Shown: in pieces, positions 6,881 through 16,634 of the stretch
Numbering within the stretch: the stretch's first letter is position 1
How the letters are laid out: each line of letters opens with the position of its first letter
Source of the DNA: Burkholderia ambifaria
Lineage (GTDB): Bacteria; Pseudomonadota; Gammaproteobacteria; Burkholderiales; Burkholderiaceae
DNA length: 64,000 bases
NCBI RefSeq assembly: GCF_001443045.1
Contig: NZ_LKPJ01000030.1
Location: 28,796 to 92,795 of the forward strand
Direction: 5' to 3'
Translations under genes and position numbers: made by a program
Notes under the pieces: model-generated
Told to the model about the DNA's origin: nothing
Database searches by the model: none
What the model saw: only the letters and a program-made list of their open reading frames with translations

Positions 6881-9052
6881 TCAGAAGTCCACCTTCGCGA
6901 CAAACTTCACGCTGCGGTCCATGCCGATGCCGAGCGTGCCGGTCTGCACGGAGTTCCAGTAGCGCTTGTTGAACAGGTTGTCGATGGCCAGCTTGAAGTT
7001 CACGTGCTTGCCGTCGATCTTCGTCGAGTACCCCGCCCCCAGCGACCAGATCGTGTAACCGGGGAGGTTGCCCTGGTCCTGGGGATTCAGCGGACGTTGC
7101 GAGATGAACGATGCACGCGTGTTCAGCGAGAGGCCCGGGACCCAGCGCGGACGGTACGTCAGTCCGACGTTGCCCACCCATTTCGGTGTGTTTTCCGGCG
7201 TCAGTCCGGCGATCAGCTGATCAAACTCGGGATTCTGGATCGCATGCAGATACTCGATGCCTTCGGACAGCGACCATTCACGCGTGATGTCCTGAGTAAG
7301 CGCACCTTCCACGCCCTGATACTTGATCGTGCCGTCGTTCGCGAAGACGTTCGTGATCGGATCAGTAACCGCGTTCGCGCGCGTGATCTGGAATACCGAT
7401 GCCGTGAAGCGCATCCACGGGAAATATTGTTCGCGAACGCCGATCTCGAGTTGCCGCGATACCGCCGGTGCAAGAACCTGATATGCGTTCGATGCACTTT
7501 CCGGCGCCACGCCGCCGTCCTCGAGGCCCTGCATATAGCTCGCGAACAACTGGGTCTCCGGCAAGAATTCGTAGATGATGCCGGCCGCCGGCGACGGTAC
7601 CCAGGTCGACGACGAATCGCTTCCGAAAGTCGCCGTGGAGCGACTTTCCCGGAACCCGAGCAGCACCTTCAGCTTCGGTCCGAAGCCGACACTGTCATAC
7701 GCGTACAACCCCGTGTCCTCGTCCATTTGCAGCGGCAGCGTCGAATTCGGCTGCGTGTACACGGGCGCAGGCAACGGAACCGGGTCGAAGATGTTGATCT
7801 TCTGCGAAATCGTGGCCTTGTTCATCCAAAGCGTTTCGTCGATCCGCTGGCTGTTTGCCACCCCGAGAGTCAGATTGTGCGAAACCGGCCCGGTGTCAAA
7901 TTTTCCGTTGATCTCCGCGCTCTTGTACTTGTTGATATAGAGCACGCCGATATTGCTGACCGTCGCGACGCCTCCCGCACCGGTAAACACGTTATAGCCG
8001 CCGATCCGGGTAGTCTGGCGCGAGCGGGTGCCGTCCGATTGGCCGATTTCGATGTGTCCCGTCCAATTCGGCGAAAAATCGTAATCGACGCGCCCCTGAT
8101 AATTCTGGGAATGCGCACTGAACTGCGCCCACTTGCCGGACAGCAGGTTCCTCGGGTCCGGCACACGCGGGAGCGGCACCACGCCGTGGACGGCCTTCGG
8201 CAGGCTGATGCCGGCCTGCTCGACCACCTGCTTCTCGTAATCCTCGACGTCGAACTGAAAGCGCAGCCGGTCCGTGACGTTCCAGTCGAGCCCTACGCTG
8301 GCAAACCAGCCGCGGCCGTCCGCGTCCTTCACACCGTTCGAAAGGTGCGTTTCAGATGCGTTCGCACGTATGCCGAACTGCTTTTCACGGCCGAAACGAT
8401 GACTCACATCGGCCTGAATACCGAGTTGACCGAATGAATTTCCGAGAACCGCCAGCGACGCGACGTCGTGATCGTAAGGCGCCCGCTTGGTTATCATGTC
8501 GATAATGCCCGCCGGGCTCGCAACCCCGTACATCAGGGCGTTCGCCCCCTTCAGCGTTTCGATGCTCTGCTTGTCCTCCGACGGCACCGACATGACGTTT
8601 GCGGTAGCGAGGCCGCCGTTGAGGCGATAGTTCGCAAACAGGTTGACCTTGATGCCCCGAATCTGCGCCGCATCGGCGGGGCTGCCCGACGAGTTCGTCG
8701 GCGACACACCCGCCTGGTTCTTGACGGCATCGGTCACGCCAGCCTGTGCGTCCTGCAGCGCGCCGGAATTCAATACCTGTTTGCTCATCGGCAACGCATT
8801 GTTGGCATCGGCCGAATCTCCAACGGCCTGCGCCGCTTTCGTCGCCTTGCTCAACGCCTCCTTATCGTTCGACGCCAACTTCGCCGAAGCCTGCGCCTTG
8901 CTCGATACATCCGGAGTCGAATTCTGCGCGATGCCGGACGTAGTCGCAGCCTGCATCGCTGCAGCTCCCGCTTCCGAGGCAGCCTGCGCATGCTGTGCGA
9001 TGGAAATTACAGCCATCGCAATTATCGTTCTCCTAAACAAGATCTCCTCCAT
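6881..9052 (-). CDS. TonB-dependent outer-membrane receptor (siderophore type)
   Basis: About 723 residues from the ATG at 9052 (a GTG at 9067 is an alternative; neither has a strong ribosome-binding site). A short signal sequence (A-M-A-V-I-S-I-A-Q-H-A-Q-A) is followed by an unusual Ala/Ser/Lys-rich stretch of about 70 residues with no obvious TonB box. Then come a plug domain (I-R-G-I-K-V-N-L-F-A-N-Y-R-L-N-G-G; L-K-G-A-N-A-L-M-Y-G-V-A-S-P-A-G-I-I-D-M-I-T-K) and a beta-barrel ending in V-D-F. Conserved barrel features include G-L-T-Y-R-P and the final F-K-L-A-I-D-N-L-F-N-K-R-Y-W. It should import a ferric siderophore or similar large ligand using TonB-ExbBD energy. It begins 45 bases after the upstream reductase gene ends, so they are probably co-transcribed. 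Confidence 0.9.
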   Translation of the reverse strand: MEEILFRRTIIAMAVISIAQHAQAASEAGAAAMQAATTSGIAQNSTPDVSSKAQASAKLASNDKEALSKATKAAQAVGDSADANNALPMSKQVLNSGALQDAQAGVTDAVKNQAGVSPTNSSGSPADAAQIRGIKVNLFANYRLNGGLATANVMSVPSEDKQSIETLKGANALMYGVASPAGIIDMITKRAPYDHDVASLAVLGNSFGQLGIQADVSHRFGREKQFGIRANASETHLSNGVKDADGRGWFASVGLDWNVTDRLRFQFDVEDYEKQVVEQAGISLPKAVHGVVPLPRVPDPRNLLSGKWAQFSAHSQNYQGRVDYDFSPNWTGHIEIGQSDGTRSRQTTRIGGYNVFTGAGGVATVSNIGVLYINKYKSAEINGKFDTGPVSHNLTLGVANSQRIDETLWMNKATISQKINIFDPVPLPAPVYTQPNSTLPLQMDEDTGLYAYDSVGFGPKLKVLLGFRESRSTATFGSDSSSTWVPSPAAGIIYEFLPETQLFASYMQGLEDGGVAPESASNAYQVLAPAVSRQLEIGVREQYFPWMRFTASVFQITRANAVTDPITNVFANDGTIKYQGVEGALTQDITREWSLSEGIEYLHAIQNPEFDQLIAGLTPENTPKWVGNVGLTYRPRWVPGLSLNTRASFISQRPLNPQDQGNLPGYTIWSLGAGYSTKIDGKHVNFKLAIDNLFNKRYWNSVQTGTLGIGMDRSVKFVAKVDF

Positions 9053-9097
9053 TTTTGCGTTATACACACTTGCCTGTCCTGCCGAGCATCCCGCCGC

Positions 9098-11149
9098 TCA
9101 GATATCCAGCACCAGACACTCGCCTTTAGCCCGCGAACAGCACGGCGTGAAATACCCGTTTTCCCGCTGCACCTCTGTCAACACCGAATCCAGATGCTCG
9201 ACTTCGCCGGAAACCACCCGCGTCACACATGTCCCGCAAATTCCCTGCTCGCACGACATCGGAATCTCGATGTCATGTCCGGCCAATGCCGTCGTAATGC
9301 TCATGTGTTCCGCAACACGGTACATTTTCCCCGTGCTCAACACCCGAACGTCGAAGGCATGCGTCATTGCAGGTTGCTTCGCCTGTGCCGCGAACCGCTC
9401 GCTATGCAACCGTTCCTCGGTCCACCCGTGTCGCCGCGCAGCATCCAGCACGGCATCCGTAAAACGCTCCGGACCGCATACGTAGAGATGCGTACCGGCG
9501 GGCTGCCGCTCGACTACATGGTCGATGTCGAGCCGCGTCCCCGAGCACTCGTCGCTGAAGTGATAGGTCACCCGCTGCGCGAATGACGAGCGGGCAAGCC
9601 GTTCCAGGAATGCAGCGCGCGAGCGCGAACGCGCGCAGTAATGCATTTCGAAATCGGCGCCACGTTGCGCGAGCCGCTCCGCCATTCCGAGGATCGGCGT
9701 GATGCCGATCCCACCCGCGAGCAGCAGCGAGCCTGGCGCTGATTCGTCCAGTGCGAAGTGGTTTCGCGGCACCCCAATCTCCAGCAGGTCGCCTACCTCG
9801 ACGCGTTCGTGCATTGCCACCGAAGCGCCACGCGATTCCGGCGCGCACAGCACTGCTATCAGATAGCGTCGCCGGTCTCGCGGATCGCCGCACAGCGAGT
9901 ACTGGCGCACGAACCCGCCTACATACACGTCAATATGCGAGCCTGCCGTGAACGATGGCAGTTTCTCTCCCTTTTGTCCGACCAGTTCGAACGCGCACAC
10001 GCCATCGGCTTCGAGCGTCTTGGCCGCAACGCGCACCTCCAGCCGGGCGTCGCTCGGCACCGGCCCGCGGGTGCGGCGCACGAAATTGCGGATACCCGTG
10101 TAGCCGAGCACCGGCACCGTCAATGCGCCGAGAAGCAGCAGCAATTGGGCGAGCACGCCGCCATATTGGCCCGTATGCCAGGACAGCATCCAGAAGTACA
10201 ACCGAAAGCCGACGCTGCTCTGCTCGTACGGCACGAAGCGCAGCACCTTGCCTGTGTATGCGTCGATGAACAACATCGTGCGTGCGTTCGGATGCGGCGC
10301 ATCGCGGGCGATCAGATACATTTCGATTGGCTCGCGTGGCTTGTCCGGAATATGCAGCAACGCATCCTGCGGATCAGGCACCCGTTCCTGTGCCGTACGC
10401 CAGAACGTTTCGAGCGACAGGCGAGCAGCGCCATTCGCCGGCACCAAAGACTTCGGCTTCTTCGGTCTCGGCGACCCCGTGACCGTGTAGATGCCGTGTG
10501 CATACCAATCGAATGCCCATGGCAGCCCAGTGAAGACCTGCGCGAGCAGCACCGCGCTCGCACACACGCCTGCAACCCGATGCAAACGGAAAGCCGACAC
10601 CCTTGCAGGCCTGCCTGCCCGGAGCGCGAACGCGTAGCGCCAGCCGCTGCCGGTACGTGGCCACCAGAGCACGAGGCCGCCGATGACGAGCACGAGGCCG
10701 AAAAATATCGTGCTTGTGCCCGTAATCAGGCTGCCGTGCTTCATGAAGCGGAAGCGATGAATTTGCTCGATCGTGCCGAGCACGCCGCCGTAGCGCGCCC
10801 GCTGTCCGACCACCTCTCCCGTGCACGGATTGAGGTATACGAAAACCTCGTCCGTGAAACGAACCATCGCCGCCGGCATGCGCAGTTCGCCCGGCTCGCC
10901 GGCAACGATGCGGACATAGTCGAGTTTTGCAGTCGGCCTCACGGCCGCTGCGTTCGCGGCAAGCACATCGAGCGGCACACGCGTCATGCAGGCCGGAACG
11001 GTCAGCAAATCGTGGTTCACCACGGGCTCGAGCGCCGGGCGAAACACGATGGCAGCCCCGGTTATCCCCATGAGGCAGATCACCAGGCCGACGGTCAGTC
11101 CCGACCAGCGATGGATCTGCAGCAACAAGGGACGGAAAGCGAATTTCAT
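9098..11149 (-). CDS. PepSY-domain membrane protein fused to a ferredoxin-reductase (FNR/2Fe-2S) module
   Basis: A 683-residue fusion from the ATG at 11149. The first ~370 residues are a PepSY-associated membrane protein: L-L-L-Q-I-H-R-W-S-G-L-T-V-G, several membrane helices, and conserved H-R-F-R-F-M-K-H-G and S-W-H-T-G-Q-Y-G motifs, as in iron-uptake ferric-reductase-type proteins. The C-terminal ~320 residues form a flavin reductase: R-Q-Y-S-L-C for FAD, G-G-I-G-I-T-P for NAD(P), and a plant-type 2Fe-2S domain with C-E-Q-G-I-C-G-T-C plus a later F-T-P-C-C. Electrons would run from NAD(P)H through FAD and Fe-S to the membrane part, plausibly reducing ferric-siderophore iron. It is the first gene of the cluster that includes the TonB receptor. 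Confidence 0.85.
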   Translation of the reverse strand: MKFAFRPLLLQIHRWSGLTVGLVICLMGITGAAIVFRPALEPVVNHDLLTVPACMTRVPLDVLAANAAAVRPTAKLDYVRIVAGEPGELRMPAAMVRFTDEVFVYLNPCTGEVVGQRARYGGVLGTIEQIHRFRFMKHGSLITGTSTIFFGLVLVIGGLVLWWPRTGSGWRYAFALRAGRPARVSAFRLHRVAGVCASAVLLAQVFTGLPWAFDWYAHGIYTVTGSPRPKKPKSLVPANGAARLSLETFWRTAQERVPDPQDALLHIPDKPREPIEMYLIARDAPHPNARTMLFIDAYTGKVLRFVPYEQSSVGFRLYFWMLSWHTGQYGGVLAQLLLLLGALTVPVLGYTGIRNFVRRTRGPVPSDARLEVRVAAKTLEADGVCAFELVGQKGEKLPSFTAGSHIDVYVGGFVRQYSLCGDPRDRRRYLIAVLCAPESRGASVAMHERVEVGDLLEIGVPRNHFALDESAPGSLLLAGGIGITPILGMAERLAQRGADFEMHYCARSRSRAAFLERLARSSFAQRVTYHFSDECSGTRLDIDHVVERQPAGTHLYVCGPERFTDAVLDAARRHGWTEERLHSERFAAQAKQPAMTHAFDVRVLSTGKMYRVAEHMSITTALAGHDIEIPMSCEQGICGTCVTRVVSGEVEHLDSVLTEVQRENGYFTPCCSRAKGECLVLDI

Positions 11150-11440
11150 GAGTCGATCTATTGGAAGGCTAATCGTGTTGCACATGATCGACGACGAGGC
11201 TAAATGTAATCTGAATTCCGGTGGATCTTTAGGGTAAGTCCCGACGGTCCGGTCGCCATCGAAACAACACGGCGTTCGGCAGCCCCGGTTGCAGCGCATC
11301 CGAATCGATCGCGAGCGTCCGACAAGGACGCATCGCACATATCGCTCGCGACAATCGGGAAAACCCGAGCGAAGCCCGGGGAACCTTGTCACGTCGATCC
11401 GTGTGCGTTAGCCTCGGCCCATCCTCGAAGCGGCTACATC
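11150..11440. promoter_or_regulatory. Divergent intergenic region between the PepSY-reductase and an OmpR-type regulator
   Basis: These 291 bases separate two divergent units and must hold both promoters. A moderately AT-rich patch (about 11200-11232) lies close to the PepSY-reductase start. No perfect palindrome, clear Fur box or tandem 11-bp repeat was found by eye. Confidence 0.3.
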
Positions 11441-12106
11441 ATGAAGATTCTCATCCTGGAAGATCAACCCAAACTCGGTCATTTTCTGAAGCAGGCACTG
11501 AGCGAACATGCATACACGGTGGCGTGGGCAAAGACCTGCGCCGAGGCGCAGGAAATGTTGTGCGAATCAGGCTACGACGCGATCCTGCTCGATTTGGGCC
11601 TACCCGACGGCGACGGACTCGACCTGCTGCGCCAATGGCGCCGTGCAGGCTTCAACGAACCGGTACTCATTTTGAGCGCACGCGACGCAGTCGAAGATCG
11701 TGTAACGGGGCTGGATGTCGGTGCCGACGACTACCTGCCCAAGCCGTTCAGCCTCGAGGAATTGCTCGCGCGCCTGCGCTCGCTGCTCCGGCGCCATTCG
11801 ACCGTCAAGGAAACGGTTTTGGAGCACCGGGGCATCAAGCTCGACCTGCGGGGCCATACCGTTCATGTGCAAGAGAAACCCATTGATCTGACCGGTCGAG
11901 AATTTGCGCTACTCGAGTTCTTCCTGCAAAACCCGGGGCGGGTTCTACCCCGCACGCTGATCGCCGAAAAAATCTGGAACTCCCATTACGACGTCGATAC
12001 CAATCTGCTCGACGTCTACATGAGCCGCCTGCGCAACAAATTCGAAGCATTGCTCGGCGAACAACTGTTCAAGACCGTGCGCGGCGTCGGCTACCAACTC
12101 GTATGA
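11441..12106 (+). CDS. OmpR/PhoB-family response regulator
   Basis: A 221-residue two-component response regulator. The receiver domain starts M-K-I-L-I-L-E-D-Q with the acidic pocket; the phospho-accepting Asp lies in D-A-I-L-L-D-L-G-L-P-D-G-D-G, and the conserved Lys in Y-L-P-K-P-F. The C-terminal winged-helix domain has L-T-G-R-E-F-A-L-L-E-F-F and N-L-L-D-V-Y-M-S-R-L-R-N-K, ending in T-V-R-G-V-G-Y-Q-L. The stop overlaps the start of the sensor kinase gene by four bases, so the pair is translationally coupled. Control of the convergent RND efflux operon or of the divergent iron cluster is possible but only inferred from position. Confidence 0.92.
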   Translation: MKILILEDQPKLGHFLKQALSEHAYTVAWAKTCAEAQEMLCESGYDAILLDLGLPDGDGLDLLRQWRRAGFNEPVLILSARDAVEDRVTGLDVGADDYLPKPFSLEELLARLRSLLRRHSTVKETVLEHRGIKLDLRGHTVHVQEKPIDLTGREFALLEFFLQNPGRVLPRTLIAEKIWNSHYDVDTNLLDVYMSRLRNKFEALLGEQLFKTVRGVGYQLV

Positions 12107-13470
12107 AATCCATCGGTGCGCGCCTCGCGATTTGCTACGTCCTCGCGTCGACCATCACGTTTGCGGCGCTATATCAGGCAGGTCGACATTTCGTCGAGCA
12201 TCAGGCAATCCACTCGCTGGATCTGCTCAATCAGGTGGAGTTCCAGCAGATTCGGGCCGCCACCCTTGCTCGCAACGGAGAATTGACTGAAGCGATGGTA
12301 CGCCAGGGCGTACAGACGATGATAACCAATGGGCAAGGACTGTTCTTCATCGAGGTCCGCGACCGCGACGGAAAAATCGTATCGCGCTCGCACGCGCTTC
12401 ACGAGCGCGACATGACGCCGCCGCCTGGCGCCGATATCTACAACGTCGGCGCCTTGGGCACGGCCCAATTGCGAGCAGGTCGTTTCGCACTCGGGCCATA
12501 CACGGTATTGATCGCGACGCCCAAAGAATCCGTCAGGATCACGATGATCGCGTACAGGCGCACTTTCTATGGACTGCTGGTTGCGGCGATTGCGATCAGC
12601 AGCGTCATCGGGCTCGGCTTCGGCCGCATGGCCATGCGGCCGCTGCGCACGATCCAGGACACGGCTGACCGCATTCGCTCGGACAACCTGAGCGAACGCA
12701 TTCCCGTATCGGGGGCGCGTGACGAAATTTCGAATCTCGCGCGCCTTCTCAACCAGATGTTCGACCGGCTCGAAACATCGTTCAACCTGATTCGCCGCTT
12801 TACGGCCGAGGCGTCACACGAACTGAAGACACCGCTGACGCTCGTGCGCCTGCAAGCCGAGAAACTCATCGTCGACGGTCAATTGACGCCCGATCAGGAG
12901 CGGGCCGTACAGACTCAGATCACCGAACTCGAACAACTACACCGGATCATCGAGGATCTTCTGTTCCTTTCGCGCGCCGATGCGCACGCCGTCAAACTCG
13001 ATCTGCAATCGAAGAACCCGGAACCGTTTCTGCAGAGTTTTGCGCAAGACGCGCAGGTTCTCGCCGAACACCACGATCAGCATTTCGAGCTGACCCACTC
13101 GGGAAACGGGCAGGTCGAAATGGAATCCAGATGGATACGGCAAGTATTGTTGAATCTGCTCAGCAACGCGCTCGCCGCTTCGCCGCCGGGTAGCCACGTC
13201 GCGCTGCGTTCCACGCTGACGAACGAGCGCTGGCAGGTGCGCGTCGAAGACGATGGGCCGGGCGTGCCGGCCGAGCAGCGCGAACGCATTTTCGAACGAT
13301 TCTTCCGCGTTCACAGGGCAGGTAGTGAGCACAAGGGCAATGGCCTCGGTCTCGCGATCTGCCGCAGCATCGTGGAGCTTCATGGCGGTCGTATCTTTAC
13401 CGAAACCGGCCCCGGGGGGCGCGGCTTGTCGATGATCTTCGAGATTCCAACGAACGCGACGCATGCCTAG
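12103..13470 (+). CDS. Sensor histidine kinase
   Basis: A 455-residue membrane sensor kinase. The N-terminal helix (I-C-Y-V-L-A-S-T-I-T-F-A-A-L-Y) is followed by a periplasmic sensor region of ~130 residues, a second helix (L-L-V-A-A-I-A-I-S-S-V-I-G-L-G-F-G), a HAMP linker, the HisKA phosphorylation box (F-T-A-E-A-S-H-E-L-K-T-P-L-T), and a HATPase domain with N-box L-L-N-L-L-S-N-A-L-A-A-S, D-D-G-P-G-V and a G-N-G-L-G-L-A-I box. It begins inside the regulator gene's stop codon. The signal it senses is not evident. It converges on the RND pump gene with a shared hairpin between the two stop codons. Confidence 0.92.
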   Translation: MKSIGARLAICYVLASTITFAALYQAGRHFVEHQAIHSLDLLNQVEFQQIRAATLARNGELTEAMVRQGVQTMITNGQGLFFIEVRDRDGKIVSRSHALHERDMTPPPGADIYNVGALGTAQLRAGRFALGPYTVLIATPKESVRITMIAYRRTFYGLLVAAIAISSVIGLGFGRMAMRPLRTIQDTADRIRSDNLSERIPVSGARDEISNLARLLNQMFDRLETSFNLIRRFTAEASHELKTPLTLVRLQAEKLIVDGQLTPDQERAVQTQITELEQLHRIIEDLLFLSRADAHAVKLDLQSKNPEPFLQSFAQDAQVLAEHHDQHFELTHSGNGQVEMESRWIRQVLLNLLSNALAASPPGSHVALRSTLTNERWQVRVEDDGPGVPAEQRERIFERFFRVHRAGSEHKGNGLGLAICRSIVELHGGRIFTETGPGGRGLSMIFEIPTNATHA

Positions 13471-13482
13471 TTCGACATACGG

Positions 13483-13511
13483 CCCGGTGAAGCTTCGCCA
13501 GCCTCACCGGG
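13483..13511. terminator. Hairpin between convergent sensor-kinase and RND pump genes
   Basis: Perfect 8-bp arms (cccggtga, 13483-13490, and tcaccggg, 13504-13511) with a 13-base loop lie between two convergent stop codons. It can act as a bidirectional terminator, although no strong T run follows on either side. Confidence 0.5.
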
Positions 13512-13517
13512 AACAGG

Positions 13518-16500
13518 TCATAGCGACGCTTTCGTTTCAAGCACCTCGACCGGCACAGCATCGTCTCGACGCTCGAACCGCCGCGCAAACCGGTCGAAGG
13601 CGAGATAGACGACCGGTGTCGTGAATAGCGTCAACAACTGGGAGAGAATCAAGCCGCCGACGATCGCAATCCCCAAAGGCACACGCAGCTCAGCCCCCGC
13701 TCCGTGCCCGAGCGCCAGTGGCAACGCGCCAAACAAGGCGGCCAGCGTGGTCATCATGATCGGCCTGAAACGCAGCACGCAAGCCTGTCGTATTGCCGCG
13801 GCGGGTTCGAGATTTTGCTCGCGCTCGGCAACCACCGCAAAGTCGATCATCATGATCGCGTTTTTCTTGACAATGCCGATCAGCAGGATGATGCCGATCA
13901 TTCCCATGATGGAAAGATCCTGCCCGCAAAGCACGAGCGCCAGCAATGCACCGACTCCCGCCGACGGTAGCGTGGAGATGATCGTCAATGGGTGAATGGG
14001 ATTTTCATATAGCATCCCGAGCACGAGATACACGACGATCAGCGCAGCCAGAATCAGATATGGCTCGCTCGCGAGGGAATCCTGGAACGCATGGGCAGTC
14101 CCCTGGAACGTACCGATCAGCGCGTCGGGCTTGCCGGCCGCCGCTTCCGCCGCATGGATAGCCGTCACCGCGTCGCCTAGCGCGTAGCCGGGCGCAAGAT
14201 TGAAGGAGATCGTCACCGACGGAAACAATCCCTGATGGTTCACCGAAATCGGCGACACGTTGTTCTGGATGCTCACCAGTACGTTCATGGGCACAAGTTC
14301 GTTCGTGAGCGGCGAGCGCACATAGAGATGGGCCAGCGCGTCGGTCGTCAACTGAAATTTTGGATCGACTTCCTCGACCACGTGATACTGATTCAGCGAC
14401 GTAAACAGCGTGGCGATCTGACGCTGACCGAATGCGTCGTACAAGGTATCGTCGATGGCCTGAGCGGTGATGCCGAAGCGTGAAGCGGTATTGCGGTCTA
14501 TCACGAGTGTCGCGCTCGTCGCCGACGCCTGCTGGTCCGAGCTCACGTCGATCAACTGCGGCAGCGTCGATAACCGCGTTGCCAGGCGTCGTGCCCACGT
14601 GTTCAGTTCGCGCACATCCGCATCCTGAAGCGTGTACTGATATTGGGACGCGCTGATTCTGCCGCCGATCTGGATATCCTGCCGTACCTGCATCGACAAC
14701 GAAATCCCCGTCACCTTGGCGACTTGCGTCCGCAGCCGTGCCACGACCTGGCTCGCACTCGCGGTACGCTCGCCGAACGGCTTCAGGTTGATCATCATCC
14801 GGCCCTGGCTGATCGTCGGGCTCGGTCCGATCCAGTAGTAGACGTTGTCCACCGCGGGATCGGCCTCGATAATGTGGCCGAGCTGCTGCATTTTTTCGGC
14901 CATCGATCGCGGCGAGATATCGGGTGCAGCCTGCGAAACGCCAAGGATCAGCCCGGAATCTGCCAGCGGGAAAAAGCCTTTGGGAATGGCGACGAACAGT
15001 GCGGCCGTCAGGGCCACCGTCGCTACCGTCACGCCAAGCATCACGCGGCGATGCGAAAGGGCCCAATCGAGACCACGCTCGTAACGCGTTTCGAGCGCAA
15101 CGAAAGCGATCTCCAGCCAGCGCTCCAGCACACGCAATCGCCCCGAATCGGAGCCGGGCGCACGAATCACCCAACCGCACAGCATCGGCGTAACGGTGAG
15201 CGAAACGAAAGCCGACATGACGATCGCGGCGCTGACCGTCACCGCAAATTCCCGGAACAGTCGCCCAACGATTCCCCCCATCATCAGGATCGGAATGAAG
15301 ACGGCAATCAGCGAAACCGTCATCGATACGATCGTGAAGCGCACCTCGCGCGCACCGAGCAGTGCGGCCTGCATCCTCGGCATGCCCTGCTCGATGTGGC
15401 GCATCACGTTCTCGATCACGACGATCGCGTCGTCGACGACGAATCCCACCGCGATCGTGAGCCCCATCAACGAAAGATTGTCGAGGCTATAGCCGAGCAG
15501 ATACATCGCGCCGAACGTCGCGACGAGCGACAGCGGAATCGTCAGACTCGGGATCACGGTCGCCCACACGTTGCGCAGGAACGAGAAGATCACCATCACG
15601 ACGAGCGCGATCGTCAGCATCAACGTGAACTGTACGTCGTGTACCGAAGCGTCGATGGTCTGGGTGCGATCGCCTACCACTCGTACATGCACGGCCGCGG
15701 GCAGCGACGCCTCCAGCTGTGGCAAGCGCGACGTGATGTTGCGGATCGTCTGCACGACGTTATAGCCGGGTTGCTTGTGCACATCGAGAATGATTGCTCG
15801 ATCGTGCTGCAACCACGCCGCCTGCTGCGTGTCCTCGGCCGCTTCGACCACGGTCCCGAGATCGTCCAGCCGGATCGGCGCGCCGTTCTTGTAGGCCACG
15901 ACCAGATTGCGGTATCCGTCCGACGACGTGATCTGGTCAGTCGCATTGAACACGACCGAGCGATCGAGACCGTTGAGACTACCCTTCGGAGCATTGACAG
16001 TCTGCACGCCGACGATGGAGCGCACGTCCTCAAGCGTGAGGCCACGGGCCGCAAGCTTGTCGGGATCGATTCGAATACGCACCGATGGCCGCTGCTGCCC
16101 GTGAAAATCGACGAGCCCTACGCCGGGCATTGCCGATATTTGCTGAGCGAGAAAATTTTCCGCGTAGCTGTCGAGCTGCGTAAGCGTGAGCGAAGGTGAC
16201 GTCAACGCAATCGACAGCACGGTGAAATCGGCCGGGTTGACTTTCTCGTAGGTTGGCGGATTCGGGAGGTTCTTCGGCAGCATGCCGCCGGCCGCATTGA
16301 TCGCGGTCTGCACATCCTGCGCCGCGCTGTTGATGTCGCGCGACAGATCGAACTGAAGCACGATCGCCGTCGTGCCGAGCGAACTCGACGACGTCATCTG
16401 CGTGATGCCGGAAATGTTCGACAGCTGGCGTTCGAGCGGTGTCGCGACGGAGGTCGCCATCGTGTCCGCGCTCGCGCCGGGTAGCTTCGCAATCACCTGA

Positions 16501-16634
16501 ATCGTCGGGAAATCGACCTGCGGCAATGGCGCGACCGGCAGCATGAAATACGCCACGATGCCGACGAGCAGCACCGCGATCGCGAGGAACGACGTCGCGA
16601 TACGACGCCGAATGAGCAATTCGAGCAGACTCAT
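13518..16634 (-). CDS. RND efflux transporter, inner-membrane pump (MdtB/MdtC-like)
   Basis: A 1038-residue RND pump from the ATG at 16634, normal length for the HAE1 class. It has the twelve-helix layout with two large periplasmic loops. The TM4 proton-relay motif is present as V-G-F-V-V-D-D-A-I-V-V-I-E-N. Wording around it (Y-S-L-D-N-L-S-L-M-G-L-T-I-A) and the N-terminal P-L-P-Q-V-D-F-P-T-I resemble MdtB/MdtC/MuxB rather than AcrB. With the adaptor and outer-membrane factor encoded upstream it should form a tripartite pump for drugs or other toxic compounds. It overlaps the adaptor gene by four bases. MdtABC-type systems usually carry two different pump genes; only one is seen here. Confidence 0.93.
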   Translation of the reverse strand: MSLLELLIRRRIATSFLAIAVLLVGIVAYFMLPVAPLPQVDFPTIQVIAKLPGASADTMATSVATPLERQLSNISGITQMTSSSSLGTTAIVLQFDLSRDINSAAQDVQTAINAAGGMLPKNLPNPPTYEKVNPADFTVLSIALTSPSLTLTQLDSYAENFLAQQISAMPGVGLVDFHGQQRPSVRIRIDPDKLAARGLTLEDVRSIVGVQTVNAPKGSLNGLDRSVVFNATDQITSSDGYRNLVVAYKNGAPIRLDDLGTVVEAAEDTQQAAWLQHDRAIILDVHKQPGYNVVQTIRNITSRLPQLEASLPAAVHVRVVGDRTQTIDASVHDVQFTLMLTIALVVMVIFSFLRNVWATVIPSLTIPLSLVATFGAMYLLGYSLDNLSLMGLTIAVGFVVDDAIVVIENVMRHIEQGMPRMQAALLGAREVRFTIVSMTVSLIAVFIPILMMGGIVGRLFREFAVTVSAAIVMSAFVSLTVTPMLCGWVIRAPGSDSGRLRVLERWLEIAFVALETRYERGLDWALSHRRVMLGVTVATVALTAALFVAIPKGFFPLADSGLILGVSQAAPDISPRSMAEKMQQLGHIIEADPAVDNVYYWIGPSPTISQGRMMINLKPFGERTASASQVVARLRTQVAKVTGISLSMQVRQDIQIGGRISASQYQYTLQDADVRELNTWARRLATRLSTLPQLIDVSSDQQASATSATLVIDRNTASRFGITAQAIDDTLYDAFGQRQIATLFTSLNQYHVVEEVDPKFQLTTDALAHLYVRSPLTNELVPMNVLVSIQNNVSPISVNHQGLFPSVTISFNLAPGYALGDAVTAIHAAEAAAGKPDALIGTFQGTAHAFQDSLASEPYLILAALIVVYLVLGMLYENPIHPLTIISTLPSAGVGALLALVLCGQDLSIMGMIGIILLIGIVKKNAIMMIDFAVVAEREQNLEPAAAIRQACVLRFRPIMMTTLAALFGALPLALGHGAGAELRVPLGIAIVGGLILSQLLTLFTTPVVYLAFDRFARRFERRDDAVPVEVLETKASL

